A DNA stretch of 9,074 nucleotides from an uncultured bacterium (lineage in GTDB: Bacteria > Cyanobacteriota > Vampirovibrionia > Gastranaerophilales > Gastranaerophilaceae), in assembly GCA_900554385.1 (NCBI GenBank), contig USHE01000073.1, forward strand, positions 1 through 9,074, given 5' to 3'. Positions 1 through 6,233 of this stretch are shown here, piece after piece. Under the pieces are notes generated by a model. The model did not search any database, was not told where the DNA came from, and saw only the letters and a list, made by a program, of their open reading frames with translations. Made by a program: the position numbers and the translations under genes. How positions within the stretch are numbered: position 1 is the stretch's first letter; the number at the start of each line of letters is the position of its first letter.

Positions 1-1
1 C

Positions 2-463
2 GCTAACGGTCTAGGAAGTAGTTGTGCAATCGAACAGGATAGCGGCAGATGCTTTGGCGCACCGTTCACCCCAAAACCTGTAACAAAAGCGGAATGCGAA
101 GCCCAAAAAGACGAATTAGGAATAAAAGCCTGCTACTATGAATCAGACTATTGGGCAGGCGCGGTAAAACAATGCGGAGGAGTAAATAATCTACCTACAA
201 TGGCGGATTTAGGCAAGATAGCTAGTGCAATCTACGAAGGCAACCCAACAATAGGTGCATATACTGATGTAGGCAACCTAACCTACAAACCCGGAACCGC
301 AACTTCTCTCGGACTTCCAGAACCCCGCTTCCTGTTGTGGTCTGGTGATGAGAACTCCAGAAGCAGCGCATGCGGCAGGAACTTCTCCCCGACGAACTCG
401 AGCTGGGGCTACGGCACCAGCCGCTCCCGCAGCACCATTCAGGCTGTGTGTTTGGGTGATTAG
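2..463 (+). CDS. 3' part of a secreted pilin-like, Cys-rich protein with a C-type-lectin-like C-terminus; probable DGR variable protein
   Basis: The frame is open from the window edge to TAG at 461-463 and gives 153 residues; the N-terminus is missing. The visible part has seven cysteines (residues 8, 17, 32, 44, 58, 124, 150), which suggests an exported, disulfide-bonded protein. LPTMADL (64-70) and LWSGDE (112-117), followed by a conserved end IQAVCLGD, resemble the layout of DUF1566/FGE-sulfatase-type C-type-lectin folds, the scaffold used by many DGR targets. From my recollection, similar ends occur on prepilin-type proteins of Gastranaerophilales; this is unverified. Codons 353-436 are biased to NNC (21 of 28, against roughly a quarter upstream). 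That is the pattern left by adenine mutagenesis of AAC-rich template codons. An internal ATG at 200 is not the real start, because the frame continues upstream with the same protein character. The surface-adhesin or pilus-tip role is inference. Confidence 0.75.
   Translation, partial: ANGLGSSCAIEQDSGRCFGAPFTPKPVTKAECEAQKDELGIKACYYESDYWAGAVKQCGGVNNLPTMADLGKIASAIYEGNPTIGAYTDVGNLTYKPGTATSLGLPEPRFLLWSGDENSRSSACGRNFSPTNSSWGYGTSRSRSTIQAVCLGD
353..436 (+). other. Candidate DGR variable region (VR)
   Basis: The 28 codons run from AAC at 353 to ACC at 434. Twenty-one end in C with nearly free first and second bases: AAC, TCC, AGC, TGC, GGC, TTC, TAC, ACC and CGC. This is what A-to-N replacement of template AAC codons yields. 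By hand count the stretch is 56/84 GC (67%), clearly above the A/T-rich flanks. Constant residues such as W135 sit between the variable ones. The segment ends just before the conserved tail ATT CAG GCT GTG TGT, where the initiation-of-homing sequence would be expected. No A-rich template copy is visible in this window, so the call rests on codon pattern and fold only. Confidence 0.6.
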
Positions 464-473
464 TTAAGCTTAT

Positions 474-513
474 AAAAAGAGGCGCAGTGCTTTTATGCAC
501 TGCGCCTTCTCTT
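474..513. terminator. GC-rich hairpin after the variable-protein stop (bidirectional terminator and/or DGR cruciform)
   Basis: GGCGCAGTGC (481-490) pairs perfectly with GCACTGCGCC (497-506) around a 6-nt loop, about 17 nt after the TAG at 461-463. On the plus strand the tail is an imperfect U-tract (TTCTCTT). On the minus strand the tail reads TCTTTTTATA, a better intrinsic terminator for transcription coming from the hsp20 side. A stem-loop shortly downstream of the variable region is also a known element of DGR targets, where it helps retrohoming. The two roles are not exclusive. Confidence 0.65.
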
Positions 514-624
514 AACCGGATACAATCGGCTTTTCTCCGGCTTCTTCATATCCTGCCGCTCGTTTACCGTGAACCTAAGGCCGACCTCGTTCACCACCGA
601 TATTTTTCGGATTTCCCTGAACAT
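493..624 (-). CDS. Doubtful small ORF or gene remnant downstream of hsp20
   Basis: On the minus strand a stop-free frame runs from 702 to TAA at 493-495 (69 codons). The first ATG is at 624, giving 43 residues that begin MFREIRKISVVNEVGLRF and end in a basic KRRRSA tail. It reads like a real protein: mixed composition, many charged residues, and GC-richer than hsp20. Against it, there is no clear Shine-Dalgarno, the upstream 26 codons lack an ATG, GTG or TTG, and the stop lies in the loop of the 481-506 hairpin. A separate frame starting at ATG 721, overlapping the hsp20 end, stops after nine residues (MKTNTVMPL). A frameshift near 700 would join the two. I do not recognise a family. It may be a broken gene fragment. 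Confidence 0.25.
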   Translation of the reverse strand: MFREIRKISVVNEVGLRFTVNERQDMKKPEKSRLYPVKRRRSA

Positions 625-710
625 ATCCCAGGTGGATTCGGCTGTTGGAGTATGAAGAATTTTTGTGCCTGTATTACCCCCTGTGACGGGATTACAACGG
701 CATTACTGTA

Positions 711-1196
711 TTAGTCTTCATCATTTATTTTTATTACTTTTTGGGTGTTGGTTTCAATTTGCTGTTTTGGAATGGTTATTGTTAAAATTCCGTCTTTATA
801 TTTTGCTTTTGCATCGTCAATTTTTACAGGCTGGTCAAATGAGATTGTCCTTACGTACTTGCCGTAACGGAATTCACTTGTATGGTATCGCTCGTTTTGA
901 GCTTTTTCTTTCTTTTCTTCTTTTTCTTCGTGGGTTTCTGCGGTTATTGTCATGAAATCATTGTCTAATTCAATATGGATGTTATCTTTTTTGATACCTG
1001 GAAGTTGAACTTTTACTTTGTAATTTTCGTCATTTTGTTTTACTTCTATAGCAGGTCGCCAGACAGATGTCTTTTTTATGTTAAGAGGATTAGCGAACGC
1101 ATTTGTCAGGAAGGTATCTCTTAGAAAATTATTCAATTCCTGATGTATGCTGTCGAAATATAATTCCGGTTCTCTAATCATTATCTCGTTTTTCAT
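711..1196 (-). CDS. Hsp20 / alpha-crystallin small heat-shock protein
   Basis: ATP-independent cytoplasmic holdase that binds unfolding proteins for later refolding by other chaperones. The 161-residue length is normal. An N-terminal arm (1-45) is followed by an alpha-crystallin domain (about 46-143). This carries VQLPGIKKDNI (63-73), a highly charged linker rich in E and K (90-102), FRYGKYVRTISF (109-120) and the hallmark A-x(4)-G-I-L stretch (131-138). The C-terminal tail has an I-x-I oligomerisation motif (I155-K-I157). The ATG at 1196 is supported by AGGAG at 1204-1208, 7 nt away. It is divergent from the dehydrogenase gene. No CIRCE element or convincing heat-shock promoter was found in the 150-bp gap, so its regulation is unclear. 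Confidence 0.93.
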   Translation of the reverse strand: MKNEIMIREPELYFDSIHQELNNFLRDTFLTNAFANPLNIKKTSVWRPAIEVKQNDENYKVKVQLPGIKKDNIHIELDNDFMTITAETHEEKEEKKEKAQNERYHTSEFRYGKYVRTISFDQPVKIDDAKAKYKDGILTITIPKQQIETNTQKVIKINDED

Positions 1197-1347
1197 TCAG
1201 GTACTCCTTTCTTATACTTGAAGATTACTGTTTTTTTGAAGGGTTTTCATTCAACGAAAGTGCTATTATTTTGGTTTATTAAATTAGACTTTAGAGTAAT
1301 GGTATTAATTTTTCCTGTGCGAAATAATCATGCAAAAGGAGAAAATT

Positions 1348-2376
1348 ATGGCCGTAAATATGATTGTGTTTGAGTATCGTGAGAACGAGAAGGAATTTTT
1401 TGAGCAAAATACTTTTGATAATTTTAATATAATTTTTTATGAAGAATGCCTTAACGAAGAATTTGTAAAAACTTTACCGCAGGATGTGCTTGATAATGCG
1501 AATGTCATAAGCGTTTTCATAAAATCAGAGGTGACAAATGAAGTTATTAATTCTTTCAAGAATTTACGTATAATTTCTACTCGTTCAACAGGTTACGACC
1601 ATATATGCTTAAACAGTGCAAGAGAACGTAATATTGCAGTGGTTAACGTTGAAAATTACGGTGAAACATCTGTTGCTCAATATACTATGGGGCTTGTGAT
1701 TGCGCTTGTAAGACAAATTATTCCCGCATCTTTGTATTTAAAAAACATTCCTCATCAGGAGAATAATTTTACGGGGAGGGATTTATCAAAACTTACGTTT
1801 GGTGTAATCGGAACAGGTGCAATCGGTGCTGCTGTTTGCAGAGCAGCTAAATGTTTTAATATGAATATTGTTGCTTATGATTTGACTGAACGCAGGGAAC
1901 TTGCAGAAGAATTGAATTTGCAGTACTTGGTATTTGATGATTTGTTAAGAAATTCGGATGTTATTTCACTGCATATTCCTTATACCGGAAATAACTATCA
2001 CATGATTGGTAAAGAACAGTTTGAAATGATGAAAGACGGCGCGATGTTTATTAATACTTCCAGAGGTGATATAGTGGACTTACCTGCGATGTATGAATTT
2101 ATTGAAAACAAAAAGCTCGGCGGTGCTGCGTTGGATGTTCTTGCGTGTGAAAGTATAAATTTCGGGTGTAAAAATCTTGCTCAAAAAATGAATTCTGTAC
2201 CTATGGATTGTCTTAATGAGGCAGTTTATGTCGAAAAACTTGAAAAGTTCAGCAACGTAATAATTACTCCGCATATTGCCTACGATACGCAGGATTCAAT
2301 TGATTATATTCTGGACAGGACAATGCGTTCTGTTATGGATATTATACGCGGCGGGAAAATGAGCCGAATTGTTTGA
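1348..2376 (+). CDS. D-isomer-specific 2-hydroxyacid dehydrogenase, D-lactate dehydrogenase-like
   Basis: NAD-dependent oxidoreductase interconverting 2-oxo acids and D-2-hydroxyacids, most likely pyruvate and D-lactate, in the cytoplasm. It is 342 residues, normal for the family. The substrate-domain motif RSTGYDHI precedes a Rossmann fold with the GTGAIG loop (155-160). The catalytic triad is visible: Arg239 in NTSRGDIVD, Glu268 in ALDVLACE and His309 in TPHIAY. The start at 1348 is chosen because AAGGAG at 1336-1341 lies 6 nt before it; the in-frame ATG at 1330 would put that site inside the gene. The stop is 19 nt before the DUF4127 start. In a gut anaerobe it would regenerate NAD during fermentation. 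Substrate specificity cannot be fixed from sequence alone; a related 2-hydroxyacid is possible. Confidence 0.9.
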   Translation: MAVNMIVFEYRENEKEFFEQNTFDNFNIIFYEECLNEEFVKTLPQDVLDNANVISVFIKSEVTNEVINSFKNLRIISTRSTGYDHICLNSARERNIAVVNVENYGETSVAQYTMGLVIALVRQIIPASLYLKNIPHQENNFTGRDLSKLTFGVIGTGAIGAAVCRAAKCFNMNIVAYDLTERRELAEELNLQYLVFDDLLRNSDVISLHIPYTGNNYHMIGKEQFEMMKDGAMFINTSRGDIVDLPAMYEFIENKKLGGAALDVLACESINFGCKNLAQKMNSVPMDCLNEAVYVEKLEKFSNVIITPHIAYDTQDSIDYILDRTMRSVMDIIRGGKMSRIV

Positions 2377-2380
2377 GTTG

Positions 2381-2389
2381 TGGTATAAT
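2381..2389 (+). promoter_or_regulatory. Extended -10 promoter for the DUF4127 gene (leaderless type)
   Basis: TGGTATAAT matches an extended -10 box (TGnTATAAT). The TATAAT ends 6 nt before the ATG at 2396, so transcription would begin at or within a base or two of the start codon. No good -35 is visible and no Shine-Dalgarno lies between the previous stop (2376) and the ATG. Confidence 0.5.
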
Positions 2390-2395
2390 TCCTTT

Positions 2396-3730
2396 ATGAA
2401 AATAGGATTTTTACCAATAGATAACAGACCTGTGTGCTATACTCTCCCGAAGCAAATCGCAGAAATTGATGCGGATATAGAATTTTTTATTCCTGATAGA
2501 GGTTTGCTTGGAGATTTAACAAAGTACGCTGATATTCACGGAATTTTCAAGTGGCTTGAAGAATTGCCTGAAGTGGATGCATTGGTGATTTCTCTTGATA
2601 CTGCAGCGTATGGGGGGTTGATTTCTTCCCGCCGCTGTCCCGAAACTTTTGAACAGATTAAGGAGCGTATTGAAAAATTAAAAGAAATTTTAAAAAGCAA
2701 GAATGCTAAAATCTACGCGTTTTCCAGTATAATGCGAATTTCCAACAATAATATTAATGAAGAAGAAAAAGAATACTGGAACAGATGGGGAAAAAGGATT
2801 TTTGATTATTCCTACCAGACTCATAAGCTTGGCTGTGAAAGCTGTATTACTAATATTATTCCTACAGAAATTCTTGATGATTATCTCGCAACCAGAAAAA
2901 GAAATTTCGAAATAAATAAAATATATCTGGAATGGCAAAAGGAAGGTCTTTTTGATGTTCTGGTTTTTTCAAAAGATGATTGCGCAGAGTACGGATTTAA
3001 CGTACAGGAGGCGCAAATTCTTGAAAAGCTCGACGGTTTTGTAAAAACCGGTGCGGATGAAATCCCTCTTACATTGCTTGCACGTGCTGTTGGCGGAGAT
3101 GTTTCTGTTTTCCCTATGTTTACAGAACCGAATGAAAAGCACCTTATTTCTAACTATGAGGATGTTTCTATTGAAAAATCCGTAAGCGGGCAGTTGGAAC
3201 TTGCAGGATGTAAGATTGCAGAAAATCCTGATATTTTACTATATGTTAATAATTTTATCAATGCACAGGGCGAAATCGTTATGAAACGTGGTACAGGTCC
3301 GTTTGATGGGGAGTTTTATAAGCCGGACGGAAATTACATGGCTGCGGATGTAAGGTTTGCGAACGGGGCGGATAATGCGTTTGTGGAAAAACTTTTGAGG
3401 GCTGGCATGGACGATAGCTTTTACGGTTTTTCTGCGTGGAATACTTCGGCAAATTCTCTGGGGAGTTTAATCTGCGGAGCAAAAGTAAAGTTTCTCGCTG
3501 AAAAATATAACGATATGGCATTTAAACGTTTGCAGGCTGTAAGATTCCTTGATGACTGGGCTTATCAGGCTAATGTCCGCCAGATGTTATCTTCTCTAGA
3601 TGTAGAAAAACTTACACAGCTTATGAAACCTTTTGAGAAACGTGTTTCGGAATTTTTGGATATTGAGATTAATGTTCGATATTCTTTCCCATGGAACAGA
3701 TTGTTTGAGGTAGAAGTTGAATTTATTTGA
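2396..3730 (+). CDS. DUF4127 family protein, function unknown
   Basis: A 444-residue protein with the family's N-terminal signature: FLPIDNRPV (5-13, with the D-N-R-P core) and SLDTAAYGGLISSR (67-79). No signal peptide or membrane segment is evident, so it is probably cytoplasmic. DUF4127 is a conserved family of unknown activity. The run of invariant Asp and Arg residues and the D-x(4)-Y-G-G-L motif look like an active site, but this is inference. An in-frame ATG at 2369 would overlap the upstream gene. I prefer 2396, where the DNRP motif sits at the usual distance from the N-terminus and a TATAAT lies just upstream. Its end overlaps mntP by 14 nt, so the two are probably translationally coupled. 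Confidence 0.85.
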   Translation: MKIGFLPIDNRPVCYTLPKQIAEIDADIEFFIPDRGLLGDLTKYADIHGIFKWLEELPEVDALVISLDTAAYGGLISSRRCPETFEQIKERIEKLKEILKSKNAKIYAFSSIMRISNNNINEEEKEYWNRWGKRIFDYSYQTHKLGCESCITNIIPTEILDDYLATRKRNFEINKIYLEWQKEGLFDVLVFSKDDCAEYGFNVQEAQILEKLDGFVKTGADEIPLTLLARAVGGDVSVFPMFTEPNEKHLISNYEDVSIEKSVSGQLELAGCKIAENPDILLYVNNFINAQGEIVMKRGTGPFDGEFYKPDGNYMAADVRFANGADNAFVEKLLRAGMDDSFYGFSAWNTSANSLGSLICGAKVKFLAEKYNDMAFKRLQAVRFLDDWAYQANVRQMLSSLDVEKLTQLMKPFEKRVSEFLDIEINVRYSFPWNRLFEVEVEFI

Positions 3731-4256
3731 TATTATACTTCTTGCGGTTGCTTTGGGCATCGATTGTCTTGTTGTTTCGTTTTCGCAAGGTTTAATCTTT
3801 ACGGCGGGCAGGATGAAAAATTCTCTCATTCTCGCACTGACGATGGGCATATTTCAGGGGGTTATGCCTGTTTTTGGTTATTTTGGTGCAGGGGCTGTAA
3901 GTGCTTATGTCCAAAACTTCGCACATTGGCTGGTCTTTGTCATTTTCTTAATTCTTGGCTTGAAATTTATTATCGAAGCTTTTCAAACAAAAGAAGAAAC
4001 CCTATGCTGTATAGGAATCAGGTGTTTGATTTCGCTGGGAATTGCAACAAGTATCGATGCATTAGCGGCCGGAGTAAGTATTAACCTTACAGGTACAAAA
4101 CTCTTAATTCCTGCTTTAATAATCGGAATTGTTTCATTTGTCATGTCTTTGGGCGGTTTTTGGTTCGGAAATTGTTTTAAAAAATTGCCGTCACAAGTGC
4201 TGGAAATATTTGGCGGGATAATTTTAATCGGGCTTGCGGTTAAAGCTGTCGTTTAA
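3717..4256 (+). CDS. mntP: MntP-family (DUF204) putative manganese efflux pump
   Basis: A small inner-membrane protein (179 residues) expected to export Mn2+ and protect against manganese excess. Six hydrophobic segments can be drawn at about 4-24, 36-57, 67-87, 101-121, 130-152 and 161-178. Two internally similar halves each carry a membrane Asp: D16 in LGIDCLVVSF and D114 in TSIDALAAGVS, the metal-path residues of the family. The start is TTG at 3717, with GAGG (3707-3710) 6 nt upstream inside the DUF4127 gene. The 14-nt overlap implies coupling. Many mntP genes sit behind a yybP-ykoY manganese riboswitch. None is possible here, since the gene has no leader of its own. Its 3' end overlaps the convergent ABC gene by 33 bp. 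Confidence 0.9.
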   Translation: MNLFDIILLAVALGIDCLVVSFSQGLIFTAGRMKNSLILALTMGIFQGVMPVFGYFGAGAVSAYVQNFAHWLVFVIFLILGLKFIIEAFQTKEETLCCIGIRCLISLGIATSIDALAAGVSINLTGTKLLIPALIIGIVSFVMSLGGFWFGNCFKKLPSQVLEIFGGIILIGLAVKAVV

Positions 4257-5198
4257 AAAACAAGCAGATACATGGTTTTGTCCTGCCGTGTATTCAGGCG
4301 GAACTTTTTCCGTACATATTTCCATGCAATTTTTACATCTGGGGTGAAATTTACATCCCTCGATAATCTGTTGGATAGAAGGCGGTTGACCTGTGATTGT
4401 GTCGAGAGTTTTATTTCGGTTAGCAGGAATAGAATTTAAAAGTGCAAGGGAATACGGATGATTTGGATGTTCAAAAAATTCTTTTGCGGGTGCGCTTTCA
4501 ACAATTCTGCCAGAATACATAACTGCAACTTTATCAGCATGTTCTCTTACCAGTGCTAAATCGTGGGTTATTAAAAGAATTGCAGTATGGCGGTCATTTT
4601 TAATTTGTTCAAGAAGATTCATAATCTGTGCCTGAATTGTTACATCCAGTGCCGTTGTCGGTTCATCCGCAATAAGTATTTCAGCATTGCAGGCAAGTGC
4701 CATTGCGATGATTGCTCTCTGTTTCATCCCACCTGAAAATTCATGCGGATAACTTTTTAAACGTTTTTCGGCTTCAGGGATTTGAACTTCCTCAAAAGCT
4801 TCAACGGCTTTTTTCCATGCGGCTTTCCCTTTTAGGTGTTGATGGATTTTTATAACTTCCAAAAGCTGTTCACCTACGGTAAAAAGCGGGTTTAAGGATG
4901 TCATGGGGTCTTGCGGAATTAATGCAATTTTAGCCCCTCTGATTTTCTGAATTTCTTTGCATGTTTGGTTTAATAAATTTTGTCCGTTAAAAAAAATTTT
5001 ACCAGATGTGATTACGGCTGTTTTCGGTAATAATTGCATTACACTCATTGCACTAAGCGTTTTGCCGCACCCTGATTCACCAACAAGCGCAAGCATTTCA
5101 CCTTTTTTAATAGAAAACGATACATTCTGTAATGCCTGATAAAATCCGTTTTCACAATTAAATCCCAAGTTTAAATTTTCAACATCCAATATTTTCAT
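4224..5198 (-). CDS. ABC transporter ATP-binding protein, oligopeptide/dipeptide (OppD/DppD) type
   Basis: ATPase subunit of a peptide- or nickel-type importer; 324 residues. Walker A GESGCGKT (40-47), Q-loop Q96 in LIPQDPMTSLNP, signature FSGGMKQR (154-161), Walker B ILIADE (174-179) and H-loop H212 are all intact. After about residue 230 comes the oligo-HPY C-terminal region. It has a cysteine cluster C282-x5-C288-x2-C291-x3-C295 and C313, typical of OppD/DppD proteins and associated with an Fe-S cluster in some. ATG 5198 is chosen because homology starts there; the in-frame ATG at 5285 would add 29 unrelated residues running into repeat-like DNA. No permease, binding protein or OppF partner is in the window, so the substrate is open. 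Confidence 0.92.
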   Translation of the reverse strand: MKILDVENLNLGFNCENGFYQALQNVSFSIKKGEMLALVGESGCGKTLSAMSVMQLLPKTAVITSGKIFFNGQNLLNQTCKEIQKIRGAKIALIPQDPMTSLNPLFTVGEQLLEVIKIHQHLKGKAAWKKAVEAFEEVQIPEAEKRLKSYPHEFSGGMKQRAIIAMALACNAEILIADEPTTALDVTIQAQIMNLLEQIKNDRHTAILLITHDLALVREHADKVAVMYSGRIVESAPAKEFFEHPNHPYSLALLNSIPANRNKTLDTITGQPPSIQQIIEGCKFHPRCKNCMEICTEKVPPEYTAGQNHVSACFLNDSFNRKPD

Positions 5199-5204
5199 AA
5201 ATGA

Positions 5205-5210
5205 ATTATA
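5205..5210 (-). promoter_or_regulatory. -10 box of the ABC ATPase gene (leaderless type)
   Basis: On the minus strand TATAAT is followed by six bases (TCATTT) and then the ATG at 5198. The layout and nearly the whole sequence match the DUF4127 start (TATAAT, TCCTTT, ATG). No Shine-Dalgarno is present and the -35 region is poor. Confidence 0.5.
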
Positions 5211-5280
5211 CAATATTTTTATAGAAAATGTATAACCAATTAGAGTAAGAAATGTAAATATTTGTCTGAAAAATTTTTCT

Positions 5281-5395
5281 GACAAGGAACGTGAGCGAAA
5301 ATTTGAAGTAGCCTTTGAAAAGGTGAGCTTCGCACGGCTCGCGGAGACAAGGACTCCACTTTTTGATTAAGTATCAAAAAGAAGTAGGAAAGGCG
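5281..5395. repeat. Intergenic element with 8-bp direct repeats and inverted repeat, probable dispersed repeat
   Basis: GACAAGGA occurs at 5281-5288 and 5346-5353 (65 bp apart). GTGAGC occurs at 5291-5296 and 5323-5328. CTTTTTGAT (5359-5367) and ATCAAAAAG (5373-5381) form a perfect 9-bp stem with a 5-nt loop. The segment between is GC-richer than its surroundings, and short palindromic pieces (GAGC/GCTC at 5325-5340) suggest a folded element. From my recollection the minus-strand translation resembles spurious ORFs repeated in some gut genomes; unverified. Only one copy lies in this window. Confidence 0.4.
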
Positions 5396-5398
5396 ATA

Positions 5399-6190
5399 CT
5401 AGATTAAATCTTTTATGCCAAAAGGTATAGATTTTATATTATTTTTCAGCCAAAACCCTTCTTGTTTCTCAAATTCCTTACCTATAATATAGTAAGTAGA
5501 ACCTGACCCCGACATTATTGAGTCAGGATATTTGGATTTTATGGCTTGTAATTCGCTATAATCATCTATCACTGCCCATTCCAAATCATTAACAAAGCAT
5601 TCACGTCCGGTTTTTTCTTTTTGTGAAAATTTTGTGTAAGCCTCTTTTGCACTTATTCCTAAGTTTTTAGGCTTAATAAGTGACAAAGAAAATTCTTTAT
5701 ATGGTAATTTTTCTAAAATTTCTCCCCTGCCTGTTGTCATTTGGCGTCCGCCCTCAAGGCAGAAATTTAAGTCAGATCCCAACTGTGCGCATAGTTCGTG
5801 GAGTTCTTTCTTATTAAGCGGCTCTTTGAATATTTTATTTAGTCCATATAAAGTTCCTGCAGCATCAGTGCTTCCACCTGCCAGACCTGCGGCTACAGGA
5901 ATGTTTTTTTCTATAAAAATATCTATTTTTTGAGGAGAAAGATTTGTACGTTCTATAAATAGCATTGCAGCTTTATGAACTAAATTCTTTTCATTGTAAG
6001 GAATTTCTTTGCTAGTGCCGGAAAGGTTTATTTCAAATTTGTCCGATGGGATTGTCGATATCGTTAGATAATCATAAAGGCTGATTGTCTGCATTATGCT
6101 TTTTATGTTATGAAATCCGTCAGGGCGTTTTCCTGTAACTTTAAGTGTAAGATTAATTTTTGCAGGGCATTGTATTTTAATTGTATTCAT
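5399..6190 (-). CDS. ispE: 4-diphosphocytidyl-2-C-methyl-D-erythritol kinase
   Basis: GHMP-family kinase that phosphorylates CDP-methylerythritol with ATP, the fourth step of the MEP pathway to IPP and DMAPP, in the cytosol. It has 263 residues, slightly short of the usual 280 or so. Visible motifs are PAKINLTLKVTGKRPDGFH (9-27) with catalytic Lys11, the ATP loop PVAAGLAGGSTDAA (98-111), GSDLNFC (138-144) with catalytic Asp140, and the C-terminal SGSGSTYY (227-234). ATG 6190 has AAGGAG (6199-6204) 8 nt upstream. It lies 57 bp downstream of rsmA on the same strand, a common pairing, and is probably co-transcribed with it. A hairpin in that gap may affect its translation. Confidence 0.95.
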   Translation of the reverse strand: MNTIKIQCPAKINLTLKVTGKRPDGFHNIKSIMQTISLYDYLTISTIPSDKFEINLSGTSKEIPYNEKNLVHKAAMLFIERTNLSPQKIDIFIEKNIPVAAGLAGGSTDAAGTLYGLNKIFKEPLNKKELHELCAQLGSDLNFCLEGGRQMTTGRGEILEKLPYKEFSLSLIKPKNLGISAKEAYTKFSQKEKTGRECFVNDLEWAVIDDYSELQAIKSKYPDSIMSGSGSTYYIIGKEFEKQEGFWLKNNIKSIPFGIKDLI

Positions 6191-6199
6191 TATTTTACT

Positions 6200-6233
6200 C
6201 CTTGAGAATACCCTTCCTCAAGGGGAGGGTATT
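6200..6233 (-). promoter_or_regulatory. rsmA-ispE intercistronic hairpin with alternative pairing to the ispE ribosome binding site
   Basis: An 11-bp stem (6207-6217 with 6223-6233, one G-U pair) has a 5-nt loop. No U-tract follows in the direction of transcription, so it is not a standard terminator. In the alternative fold, CCTTGAG (6200-6206 on the plus strand, covering most of the Shine-Dalgarno) pairs perfectly with CTCAAGG (6217-6223), which spans the loop of the first stem. The two folds cannot coexist as simple hairpins. Confidence 0.45.

Noticed and set aside
222..500. Minus-strand frame opposite the variable protein
   Set aside because: Serine/arginine/cysteine-rich product mirroring the NNC-rich variable region; no start signals.
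487..955. Plus-strand open frames at 487-714 and 665-955
   Set aside because: They are antisense to the hsp20 gene or fall in the hairpin and gap region, have no ribosome site, and give low-complexity Leu/Phe/Cys-rich products typical of shadow frames.
1197..1347. CIRCE-like or heat-shock operator upstream of hsp20
   Set aside because: Only partial matches such as TAGCACTTTCG are present, without the paired GAGTGCTAA half at the right spacing.
1330..1347. Earlier ATG of the dehydrogenase
   Set aside because: It would place the AAGGAG ribosome site inside the gene; the ATG at 1348 is correctly spaced.
5199..5285. 29-residue N-terminal extension of the ABC ATPase
   Set aside because: The extension is hydrophobic, unlike family members, lies over promoter-like DNA and abuts the repeat element.
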